Part shown: one piece after another, positions 1-5,114 of the stretch | Numbering within the stretch: position 1 is the stretch's first letter | How the letters are laid out: each line of letters opens with the position of its first letter | DNA from: Nitrososphaeraceae archaeon | GTDB lineage: Archaea; Thermoproteota; Nitrososphaeria; Nitrososphaerales; Nitrososphaeraceae | Assembly (NCBI GenBank): GCA_025449515.1 | Contig: JANWJI010000101.1 | Coordinates: 1-5,908 of the forward strand | Direction of reading: 5' to 3' | DNA length: 5,908 nt | Position numbers and translations under genes: made by a program | Notes under the pieces: generated by a model | Told to the model about the DNA's origin: nothing | The model's database searches: none | Seen by the model: the letters and a program-made list of their open reading frames with translations, nothing else

Positions 1-340
1 CTGTAGCTACGGGCACTCCAAATGGCATTTGCACTATTGAGAGGAGTGAATCTACGCCATCAAAAGAAATTCTAATTGGGACTCCGATGACAGGGAGAGT
101 GGTTAGTGAAGCTAGCATCCCTGGTAGGTGAGCTGCACCGCCAGCTCCGGCGATGATAACCCTTATTCCGCGGCTCCTACAAGTCCGTGCATAATCAATC
201 ATCTTATCCACGGTCCTATGCGCAGAAACGATCCTGATTTCGTATTTTACATCAAAGAGCTTTAGTATCTCGGCGGCCTCTGACATGACATTTAGATCAG
301 ATTCACTTCCCATCAAAATACCTACGTTACTATGGGTTAA
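1..340 (-). CDS. purE: N5-carboxyaminoimidazole ribonucleotide mutase PurE, 3'-truncated by window edge
   Basis: Class I PurE moves the carboxyl group of N5-carboxy-AIR, made by PurK, to C4, giving 4-carboxy-AIR in purine biosynthesis in the cytoplasm. Reading the minus strand gives the family signature in order: [11 protein letters not shown], then [11 protein letters not shown], then [15 protein letters not shown], then LPVIGVPI, then [17 protein letters not shown], where the window ends. About 113 codons of a roughly 160-codon gene are present. It follows purK by about 12 bases and lies in the same frame, so the two are very likely one operon. The start is a problem. The conserved first strand (VGIL) needs translation to begin upstream of the first ATG (311-313). 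In-frame stops (TGA 347-349 and the purK TAG) close the frame above. The codon 5 bases after a strong ribosome binding site is TTA (338-340), not a normal start. I give 340 as the probable coding limit; ATG 313 and TTG 316 are the conventional alternatives. Confidence 0.93.
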
Positions 341-345
341 CTCTA

Positions 346-353
346 ATCACCTC
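346..353 (-). promoter_or_regulatory. Ribosome binding site of purE overlapping the purK stop codon
   Basis: On the minus strand GAGGTGAT matches the archaeal 16S rRNA anti-Shine-Dalgarno sequence over 8 bases. Its first G is the last base of the purK stop codon. The spacing is 5 bases to TTA at 338-340 but 32 bases to the first in-frame ATG at 311-313, so it argues for initiation near 340. Its position suggests translation of purE on a shared purK-purE mRNA. Confidence 0.65.
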
Positions 354-1528
354 TAACTTGCCTCAATTATCCTCAATGATCGACTAGCCAGTTCAGCTCT
401 TCGCATAGATTGTCTTAAAGAATTCGCAACAGCAGTAATATGACCAAGTTTTCTATGAGGTTTGGTTATATACTTGCCATAGAGATGAAGTTTTACCCCT
501 GGTATGGCAAAGAGCGGTTTTATTCCATCCAATGTATATGCCCCTTGAAATTCGTTTGGTCCTAGAATATTGTACATGGTGGCAGGCGACAATAATTCAG
601 GCTTGGAGAGTGGGAGGTTCAACACAGCTCGTAAATGTTGCTCGAATTGTGAAACCGAAGACGCCTCGATAGTATAATGCCCAGAATTGTGTGGGCGAGG
701 GGCGATTTCATTTAACACTACCTTGTCATCGGTGGTTACGAACATCTCTATGCCAAAGATGCCAGCTGTTTTAAAGGCATGCATAATATTATAGGCGATT
801 TTTCTGGCTTTTTTCTTGACAACATTTGATACCCTGCCGGGAACAATAGTCCGATCCAAAATACCTTGCTTATGACGATTCTCTGCTACAGGAAAACATT
901 CAATCTGACCACTCATGTTTCTTGCGACCATTATTGATATCTCCTTTTCAAACCTTACAAACTTTTCAAGCATACATTGTCTGCCGGCAAAATACTTTAA
1001 CGCATCGTGAATCTCATCAGGAGATCTTATGAAATAATTACCCCTTCCGTCGTAACCATCTTCGCATGCCTTAAGGATCACTGGAAATCCGTAGTCCCTT
1101 GCAATCCGCATTAATTCTTCCTCTGAGTTAATGAGAGTAAAGTTAGGAACAGGAATTTTATTTTTCTTCATAAAGCTTTTTTGCCTATACTTATTTTGTA
1201 TTAAATATAGCGTTTCAGGCGATGGATGGATGGGGTAATTTTTTGACCCTAGTTCCTTTAACGCCGCCGAATTGGTAAGCTCGATTTCATAGGTGAGCAA
1301 ATCAGATTTGCTAGCTAACAATTTAAGCGAAGTATCACTTTTAAAGTCAGAAACAATCAAATCATCACACACCTTTGCCGCCGGACAGTTCGGGTCGGGA
1401 TCTAAAATTAGGACCTTAAGTGACATTCTTTTTGCCTCTTGTGACAGCATTTTTCCAAGCTGACCTCCTCCTATAATTCCGATGCAAAGCGGATTTCCTG
1501 AAGCGAATGCTCCTTTTTTCAAATGCAT
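353..1528 (-). CDS. purK: N5-carboxyaminoimidazole ribonucleotide synthase PurK (ATP-grasp)
   Basis: PurK uses ATP and bicarbonate to carboxylate AIR on N5, making the substrate of PurE. The 391-residue product has the family layout. A nucleotide-fold N-terminus has CIGIIGGGQLGKM at residues 15-27 and LDPDPNCPA at 42-50. The ATP-grasp domain has ILKACEDGYDGRGN ending at 164, FEKEISIMVAR near 193-203, and the metal and substrate loop NEIAPRPHNSGHYTIEA at 273-289. The C-terminal domain has LYGK, then PHRKLGHITA, near 349-366. The ATG start at 1528 gives about 14 residues before the first strand, longer than usual. The only other in-frame start nearby is TTG at 1522. No ribosome binding site precedes the ATG, so the mRNA may be leaderless; weak AT-rich TATA candidates lie at about 1543-1560. 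purE follows directly in the same operon. Confidence 0.96.
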   Translation of the reverse strand: MHLKKGAFASGNPLCIGIIGGGQLGKMLSQEAKRMSLKVLILDPDPNCPAAKVCDDLIVSDFKSDTSLKLLASKSDLLTYEIELTNSAALKELGSKNYPIHPSPETLYLIQNKYRQKSFMKKNKIPVPNFTLINSEEELMRIARDYGFPVILKACEDGYDGRGNYFIRSPDEIHDALKYFAGRQCMLEKFVRFEKEISIMVARNMSGQIECFPVAENRHKQGILDRTIVPGRVSNVVKKKARKIAYNIMHAFKTAGIFGIEMFVTTDDKVVLNEIAPRPHNSGHYTIEASSVSQFEQHLRAVLNLPLSKPELLSPATMYNILGPNEFQGAYTLDGIKPLFAIPGVKLHLYGKYITKPHRKLGHITAVANSLRQSMRRAELASRSLRIIEAS

Positions 1529-1601
1529 CTAGCTTTGGATCGTCATATTAGATCAAATTAATAGTATTCGCCATCTATTCAATGAACCGTAGAATAAAAT
1601 C

Positions 1602-1620
1602 GCCTTCCGTATTAGGAGGC
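1602..1620 (+). other. Small GC-rich hairpin in the purK / small-gene divergent spacer
   Basis: GCCT-TCC at 1602-1608 can pair with GGAGGC at 1615-1620, with T1606 bulged and a loop GTATTA. It gives 6 base pairs inside an AT-rich 166-bp spacer between divergent genes. It lies upstream of the TATA-like box of the plus-strand gene, so it is more likely to act, if at all, as a DNA site than as mRNA leader structure. It could also be chance. Confidence 0.25.
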
Positions 1621-1666
1621 CGTATGGCTGATATTTTTCTTATCGGATAAAGGTTCATAAAAATCC

Positions 1667-1675
1667 AAATATACC
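1667..1675 (+). promoter_or_regulatory. TATA-like box for the gene at 1695
   Basis: AAATATACC is centred about 25 bases before the TTG start at 1695, the distance expected between an archaeal TATA box and the transcription start. With no ribosome binding site before the TTG, this fits a leaderless mRNA starting at or next to the start codon. Confidence 0.45.
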
Positions 1676-1694
1676 TATCAATGCAATAAACCTA

Positions 1695-2093
1695 TTGAAA
1701 GATAATTTCCAAGGATTATGTGACAGGATTGTTCAGCTAGATAAGTCTATTCGATTTGCAGGGCTTGCAAATGATGAAGGTGTTTTGCTAGGAGTTGCAG
1801 AGAGAGAGGGTCTGAAACCTCTTTTGACCCCGGAGCAGAGAGCACAATATGCTATCACAGCAGCAACTAGGCAGTATACTAGACTAAGATGGCAGTACCA
1901 TCTCGGAAAGATTCATTACGCAAGTTCTCACTATTCTAGGCTTACAAGGGCAACTATTCCTATAACTGATTCTGATAATACACTGAATTATGTACTATTG
2001 CTATCATTTGATGCTAAGACTGAAAATATTCACGAAATCATAACGGGTAGAATAATACCGGAGATGAAAAAAATCAGCAATAGCCTACCGTAA
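1695..2093 (+). CDS. Small uncharacterised thaumarchaeal protein, DUF6659-like
   Basis: This 132-residue soluble protein has no signal peptide and no membrane segment. From memory of the family pattern I place it near DUF6659, a group of unknown function found mainly in Nitrososphaerota; no search was possible. What is seen: an N-terminal helix, then IRFAGLANDEGVLLG (19-33), a strand-turn-strand that looks like the start of a roadblock/profilin-type sensor fold. Next comes a charged helical stretch LTPEQRAQYAITAATRQYTR (44-63). A strand pair follows with KIHYASSHYSRLTRATIPI (72-90) and LNYVLLLSFD (97-106), then a C-terminal helix IIPEMKKISN. No catalytic motif is visible. The start is TTG at 1695, chosen because no ATG or GTG lies between it and the upstream in-frame stop, and because a TATA-like box is correctly spaced. 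It stands alone between a divergent and a convergent neighbour. Confidence 0.8.
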   Translation: MKDNFQGLCDRIVQLDKSIRFAGLANDEGVLLGVAEREGLKPLLTPEQRAQYAITAATRQYTRLRWQYHLGKIHYASSHYSRLTRATIPITDSDNTLNYVLLLSFDAKTENIHEIITGRIIPEMKKISNSLP

Positions 2094-2096
2094 TGG

Positions 2097-2142
2097 ATTC
2101 ATCATAACCTAGAAGCCTACATAATAGGATGATGCATTTTTT
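2097..2142 (+). terminator. Hairpin plus T6 after the small gene
   Basis: ATTCATCAT (2097-2105) pairs with ATGATGCAT (2129-2137) with one T-C mismatch. Inside it CCTA (2108-2111) pairs with TAGG (2125-2128), leaving an AA bulge. A run of six T follows at 2137-2142, starting 3 bases after the TAA stop plus stem. The T tract alone would fit archaeal termination. The hairpin makes this the clear end point of the 1695 gene, in the 71-bp space between convergent genes. Confidence 0.55.
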
Positions 2143-2164
2143 GCCTCTAACTGTGAAAACAGCG

Positions 2165-2923
2165 TTATTGTTTAGCAGAGATGCCACCATCGACCCTGAT
2201 AACCGTTCCTGTGATCCACTTGGCATCTTCAGAACATAAGTAACTTACTGCACCGGATATATCCTCTGGTTCTCCTATGCTACGTAAGGGAAATGAGGAT
2301 TCAAGCATATGCCTTGCATTGTCGTCTTGAAGATATGGCTCAATCATGGGAGTTTTAATTGTAGAAGGTGCAATACAATTACATCTTATACCAAACTGGC
2401 CATATTCAACTGCTATGCTCTTTGTCAGCATTATTACTCCTGCCTTAGTTACACCATAGACAGAAAGTGGAACCTTTGCGATAGGCCTAATTCCCAGTAA
2501 AGATGAAATATTTATTATGTTCCCAGCATTTTTTTCCATCATTATTGGTAAGACAGATTTTATAAATCTGAATGTACCGATCAGATTCACATTGATTAGC
2601 AAATTCCACTGGTCGTCGTTCATCAAATGAAATGGGGTAGGATCGCTAATTACTCCTGCGCTGTTTACTAAAATGTCAACCGTATCAAATTTCGATATAG
2701 TTTGGTCAAGAGCGCTTAAAACCTCAGCTTCTTTTGTGATATCCGTGCGTACGGCCAAAACATCCCTTTTGTTGCCAAGACTAGTAAATATCTCGGTTAA
2801 CTTAGTTCTGTCTCTCCCAATCAACACAACTTTGCATCCCTCTGAGAGCAATCTCTTTGCCGTAACTTTACCCACTCCTCCAGTTGCTCCGGTAATAATA
2901 GCAACCTTCCCTTTTGGTTTCAT
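2165..2923 (-). CDS. Short-chain dehydrogenase/reductase (classical SDR), substrate unknown
   Basis: This is a classical SDR, an NAD(P)H-dependent oxidoreductase with a Rossmann fold. Numbering is for the 252-residue form starting at 2923. The cofactor loop TGATGGVG lies at 11-18, and an Arg after the second strand (LIGRD, about 37) suggests NADPH preference. An Asp binds the adenine side (RTDIT, about 61), followed by NSAG at 87-90, the catalytic Asn in NVNL near 113, Ser in NISS near 141, and YGVTK with Tyr 156 and Lys 160. The C-terminal VDGG is also present. It resembles FabG-type and sugar or alcohol dehydrogenase members; the substrate cannot be read from sequence. The frame stays open to an ATG at 2992. 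I prefer ATG 2923 because a TACTTTAA box sits 25 bases upstream, because the family usually starts a few residues before the first strand, and because ATG 2992 has no ribosome binding site. The gene is divergent from the PIN-ATPase gene. Confidence 0.92.
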   Translation of the reverse strand: MKPKGKVAIITGATGGVGKVTAKRLLSEGCKVVLIGRDRTKLTEIFTSLGNKRDVLAVRTDITKEAEVLSALDQTISKFDTVDILVNSAGVISDPTPFHLMNDDQWNLLINVNLIGTFRFIKSVLPIMMEKNAGNIINISSLLGIRPIAKVPLSVYGVTKAGVIMLTKSIAVEYGQFGIRCNCIAPSTIKTPMIEPYLQDDNARHMLESSFPLRSIGEPEDISGAVSYLCSEDAKWITGTVIRVDGGISAKQ

Positions 2924-2941
2924 AGCTGATAAACCCATTTT

Positions 2942-2953
2942 CTTTTTAAAGTA
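2942..2953 (-). promoter_or_regulatory. TATA box of the SDR gene
   Basis: Minus strand TACTTTAAAAAG, centred about 25 bases upstream of ATG 2923. The same TACTTTAA core is found on the plus strand at 3131-3138, again about 26 bases before an in-frame start codon. The box lies inside the longer version of the SDR reading frame, which argues against the 2992 start. Confidence 0.55.
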
Positions 2954-2995
2954 CTTTTCGTATTTGGCTCTCTCGACAAGACCTGACATCATTTA

Positions 2996-3064
2996 AATTG
3001 TGAAGTAGAACCAAGCTTGACGCTCGTGGCCGAGCCATGATCGGTAAGCCTTGCAATTGTGAAG
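2996..3064. repeat. 10-bp direct repeat flanking a compact foldable segment
   Basis: AATTGTGAAG occurs at 2996-3005 and again at 3055-3064 in the same orientation. Between them CAAGCTT (3012-3018) pairs with AAGCCTTG (3046-3053) with one bulged C. Inside that, GCTCG-TGGC-CGAGC (3022-3035) makes a 5-bp stem, with CCGA/TCGG (3030-3033 and 3041-3044) as a competing pairing. The interior is GC-rich compared with its flanks. It has no open frame of note, no T-loop or other tRNA hallmark. It lies between the two divergent promoters, so it could be a regulator site, a remnant of a tiny insertion, or a small RNA; none of these is shown. Confidence 0.4.
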
Positions 3065-3130
3065 CAATCACTCTGAAGTGGCGTATCAGTTCCGGGCAAT
3101 CAGTCATACCGTTAAAACTGGGAAAAAAAA

Positions 3131-3140
3131 TACTTTAAGA
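3131..3140 (+). promoter_or_regulatory. TATA box of the PIN-ATPase-KH gene
   Basis: TACTTTAAGA, centred about 26 bases upstream of the in-frame GTG at 3162. The TACTTTAA core is identical to that of the divergent SDR promoter. It supports a leaderless start at 3162 rather than the upstream GTG at 3078, which has no comparable box or ribosome binding site. Confidence 0.55.
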
Positions 3141-3161
3141 TGTAAATCTAATTCAGAATTA

Positions 3162-4985
3162 GTGGATTCCAAAAAGTTCGTGGTAGATACTAGTATAATC
3201 ATTGATGGAGAAATAACAAGAATGCTAGAGCTCGAGAGGATCAGAAGCGGCAGCGAAATAATCATACCATTAGCCGTTCTAGATGAACTCCAATCACAGG
3301 CATCGGTCAATAAAGAACATGGGTTTGTGGGTTTAGAAGAAGTTAGAAGGATCAGGGATCTGTGCTTGAAAAAGGAGATTCTTCTCAATTTCGTGGGGGA
3401 ACGACCTGACCTTGAGGATATTAAATTAGCTAAACGTGGCAGAATTGATGCCATGATTAAGGATATAGCTCTAAACGAAAAAGCGACGCTTGTAACCGCT
3501 GACTTTGTCCAATCATTAGTTGCACAGGCTCAAGGAGTGGAATCCATGTATATATCCAACCCTCCTAAGACGTCAAATCTTTTATTCGAAGATTATTTTG
3601 ATGAAAATACAATGAGCGTACATATAAAGGAAGGTGTCTGTCCATTAGCCAAAAAAGGCATCCCTGACAACTTCAAGCTCATAAAAATTAAGGAAGTCGG
3701 TACCTCCCGTAAGGAAATCTCATCTATAATAACTGAAATTAGTGAAGCTTCACGGGTCAGTGGCATTGGAAAGGTTGAAATTAGCAGAAGCGGCGCGACC
3801 GTCATACAATATGGTAAGTACCGCATTTCGATCACTAGACCACCGTTCTCGGACGCGATAGAGGTAACCATAGTAAAACCAATCGTGAAGTTAACCCTCG
3901 GCGACTATTCCATTTCGAAAAAGCTAACTGAGAAGCTTTCAACTGGAGCCGAAGGTATTATTATATCCGGCCCTCCAGGGTCAGGAAAAAGCACGTTTGC
4001 TAGCAGCTTGGCAGAATTTTATGTATCAAACGAGAAAATAGTGAAAACCTTCGAATCTCCACGAGATTTACAGGTTCCAGATGAGGTAACTCAGTACGCA
4101 CCATTGGAAGGAAGCTTTGAGAAAGCAGTTGATATCCTCTTACTAGTAAGACCAGATTACACAATCTTCGATGAGGTCAGAAGGGCGCCTGATTTTGAGG
4201 TCTTTTCTGACATGAGGCTAGCGGGAGTTGGAATGGTCGGAGTAGTCCATGCCAGTAGCCCAATAGACGCGATTCAGAGGTTTATAGGCAGAGTTGAATT
4301 AGGAATGATCCCCCATATTCTAGATACAATAATCTTCATCAAGGGGGGACGAATACAAAAGGTGTATGAAATAACACTTACAGTGAAGGTACCTAGTGGA
4401 ATGGCGGAGGCCGACCTCGCCAGACCGCTAGTTGAGGTAAGAGATTTCGAGTCTGGGACAGTTGAATACGAAATATACACTTACGGCGAGGAAAATGTAG
4501 TCATACCAGTCATTGAAGCAAATTCTCCTATTTCTGATAATCCGATGTTCAGATTGGCTGAATCACGAATCAAGGATGTAATAAGAAGGTTTGATCCTGA
4601 AGCTGACATAAGCATTTTGTCTAACAATCGAGCGCAAGTTTTGGTCAATAAGAATGTAGTTCCGAGGATTATTGGCAAAGGTGGATCTACAGTTTCTGAA
4701 TTGGAAAAAATTCTCGGAATAAAACTGGATGTGGATGCAAAAAATTCTGCGAGTCCACGCGAAATTGATTTCGAGATAGATGAAAGTGGTTCATTAATCT
4801 CGATATACCTGCCGGATTCCCTAGTTGGAAAGATGGTGGATATACACATAGGTAATGAGTATATATTTAGCAGCCAGGTTGGTAAGAAAGCTAGAATTAA
4901 AATCGATAAAGGAACTGACAATGGTAAACGGCTAATAAGCGCGATTCGCGAAGCGCAAGAAATAAAGATATTTCATTCGAAGTAG
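3162..4985 (+). CDS. Archaeal PIN domain-ATPase-KH protein (COG1855 / PINA type)
   Basis: Numbering is for the 635-residue frame from GTG 3078. A PIN domain (33-160) keeps its acidic metal-binding residues: D37 (VVDTS), E70 (VLDE), D124 (RIDAM) and D142 (TADF). A PilT/type IV secretion-like ATPase core has Walker A GPPGSGKS (298-305), TIFDEVR with D365 and E366, and GVVHASS with H391. A KH RNA/DNA-binding domain has VVPRIIGKGGSTVSELE (527-543, GxxG loop GKGG). A small beta-rich tail follows. The family is widespread in archaea. A Sulfolobus member, PINA, is reported as a hexameric ATPase that works with the Holliday junction resolvase Hjc and drives branch migration, so a role in recombination or DNA repair is inferred. 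All key residues are intact. I prefer GTG 3162, five residues before the first PIN strand, because a TATA box is correctly spaced; the longer start adds 28 residues with no domain. The gene stands alone, with T tracts after its stop. Confidence 0.93.
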   Translation: MDSKKFVVDTSIIIDGEITRMLELERIRSGSEIIIPLAVLDELQSQASVNKEHGFVGLEEVRRIRDLCLKKEILLNFVGERPDLEDIKLAKRGRIDAMIKDIALNEKATLVTADFVQSLVAQAQGVESMYISNPPKTSNLLFEDYFDENTMSVHIKEGVCPLAKKGIPDNFKLIKIKEVGTSRKEISSIITEISEASRVSGIGKVEISRSGATVIQYGKYRISITRPPFSDAIEVTIVKPIVKLTLGDYSISKKLTEKLSTGAEGIIISGPPGSGKSTFASSLAEFYVSNEKIVKTFESPRDLQVPDEVTQYAPLEGSFEKAVDILLLVRPDYTIFDEVRRAPDFEVFSDMRLAGVGMVGVVHASSPIDAIQRFIGRVELGMIPHILDTIIFIKGGRIQKVYEITLTVKVPSGMAEADLARPLVEVRDFESGTVEYEIYTYGEENVVIPVIEANSPISDNPMFRLAESRIKDVIRRFDPEADISILSNNRAQVLVNKNVVPRIIGKGGSTVSELEKILGIKLDVDAKNSASPREIDFEIDESGSLISIYLPDSLVGKMVDIHIGNEYIFSSQVGKKARIKIDKGTDNGKRLISAIREAQEIKIFHSK

Positions 4986-5002
4986 TTGCTGTTGGAGTTT
5001 AA

Positions 5003-5041
5003 GATTTTAACTTTTCCCGATTTTTCCTTCGGGATAAAATC
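5003..5041 (+). terminator. Hairpin with T tracts after the PIN-ATPase-KH gene
   Basis: GATTTTA (5003-5009) pairs with TAAAATC (5035-5041), and TCCCGA (5015-5020) with TCGGGA (5029-5034), with a 5-base one-sided bulge and an 8-base loop. T-rich runs lie at 5012-5015 and 5021-5025, the second within the loop. Archaeal termination relies on T tracts in the coding strand, so a terminator for the 4985 gene is the simplest reading. Since thiD lies downstream on the same strand, it could also be a leader structure for thiD. Confidence 0.4.
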
Positions 5042-5100
5042 TGAAATCACAAAGATCCTGGATAATAGGTTTGGATGGAATGATGGTTAAGGATAATTCA

Positions 5101-5105
5101 GGTGA
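5101..5105 (+). promoter_or_regulatory. Ribosome binding site of thiD
   Basis: GGTGA, complementary to the archaeal 16S rRNA 3' end, ends 9 bases before ATG 5115 and 6 before the adjoining in-frame TTG 5112. It means the thiD mRNA has a leader, unlike the apparently leaderless neighbours. No convincing TATA box for thiD was found in the 129-bp spacer. Confidence 0.6.
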
Positions 5106-5114
5106 AATAAGTTG

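Noticed and set aside
2151..2162. CTGT-GAAA-ACAG mini-hairpin as terminator of the SDR gene on the minus strand.
   Set aside because: Only four base pairs; the minus-strand T run lies in its loop. Too small to call, although a T tract alone could end transcription here.
2309..2500. 63-codon plus-strand frame inside the SDR gene.
   Set aside because: Antisense to a well supported SDR sequence, with Cys-rich, low-complexity composition typical of shadow frames and no start signals.
2673..2996. 107-codon plus-strand frame over the SDR N-terminal half.
   Set aside because: Antisense to the Rossmann-fold coding region; no ribosome binding site, promoter or recognisable domain.
3012..3076. tRNA, C/D-box or other known small RNA in the SDR / PIN-ATPase spacer.
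   Set aside because: No T-loop GGTTCGA-type sequence or acceptor stem for a tRNA. ATGATCG only partly fits a C box and the single CTGA (3073-3076) is not paired with a terminal stem. No known RNA family can be claimed.
4481..4921. 146-codon minus-strand frame opposite the KH region, and similar ones at 3104-3454, 3593-3871 and 4274-4480.
   Set aside because: All are mirror frames of the PIN-ATPase-KH gene, whose domains and catalytic residues are intact. Their hydrophobic, Ser-rich products are typical of antisense readings.
5029..5078. TPP riboswitch (THI-box) candidate ahead of thiD: CTGAAATCAC followed by GATCCTGGATAATAGG resembles the conserved CTGAGA and GATCTGGATAATGCCAG elements.
   Set aside because: The match is partial. 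CTGAGA is altered, the ACCC pairing strand is missing, an extra C breaks the GATCTGG element, and the closing GCCAGCG and GGGAA parts are absent. A covariance search with Rfam RF00059 would settle it; a score above the family cutoff would reverse this call.
4986..5090. A 34-codon TTG-started frame directly after the PIN-ATPase stop.
   Set aside because: It has no ribosome binding site, runs through the T-rich hairpin, and its product (ending near KILDNRFGWNDG) matches no family I recognise. Most likely a chance frame.
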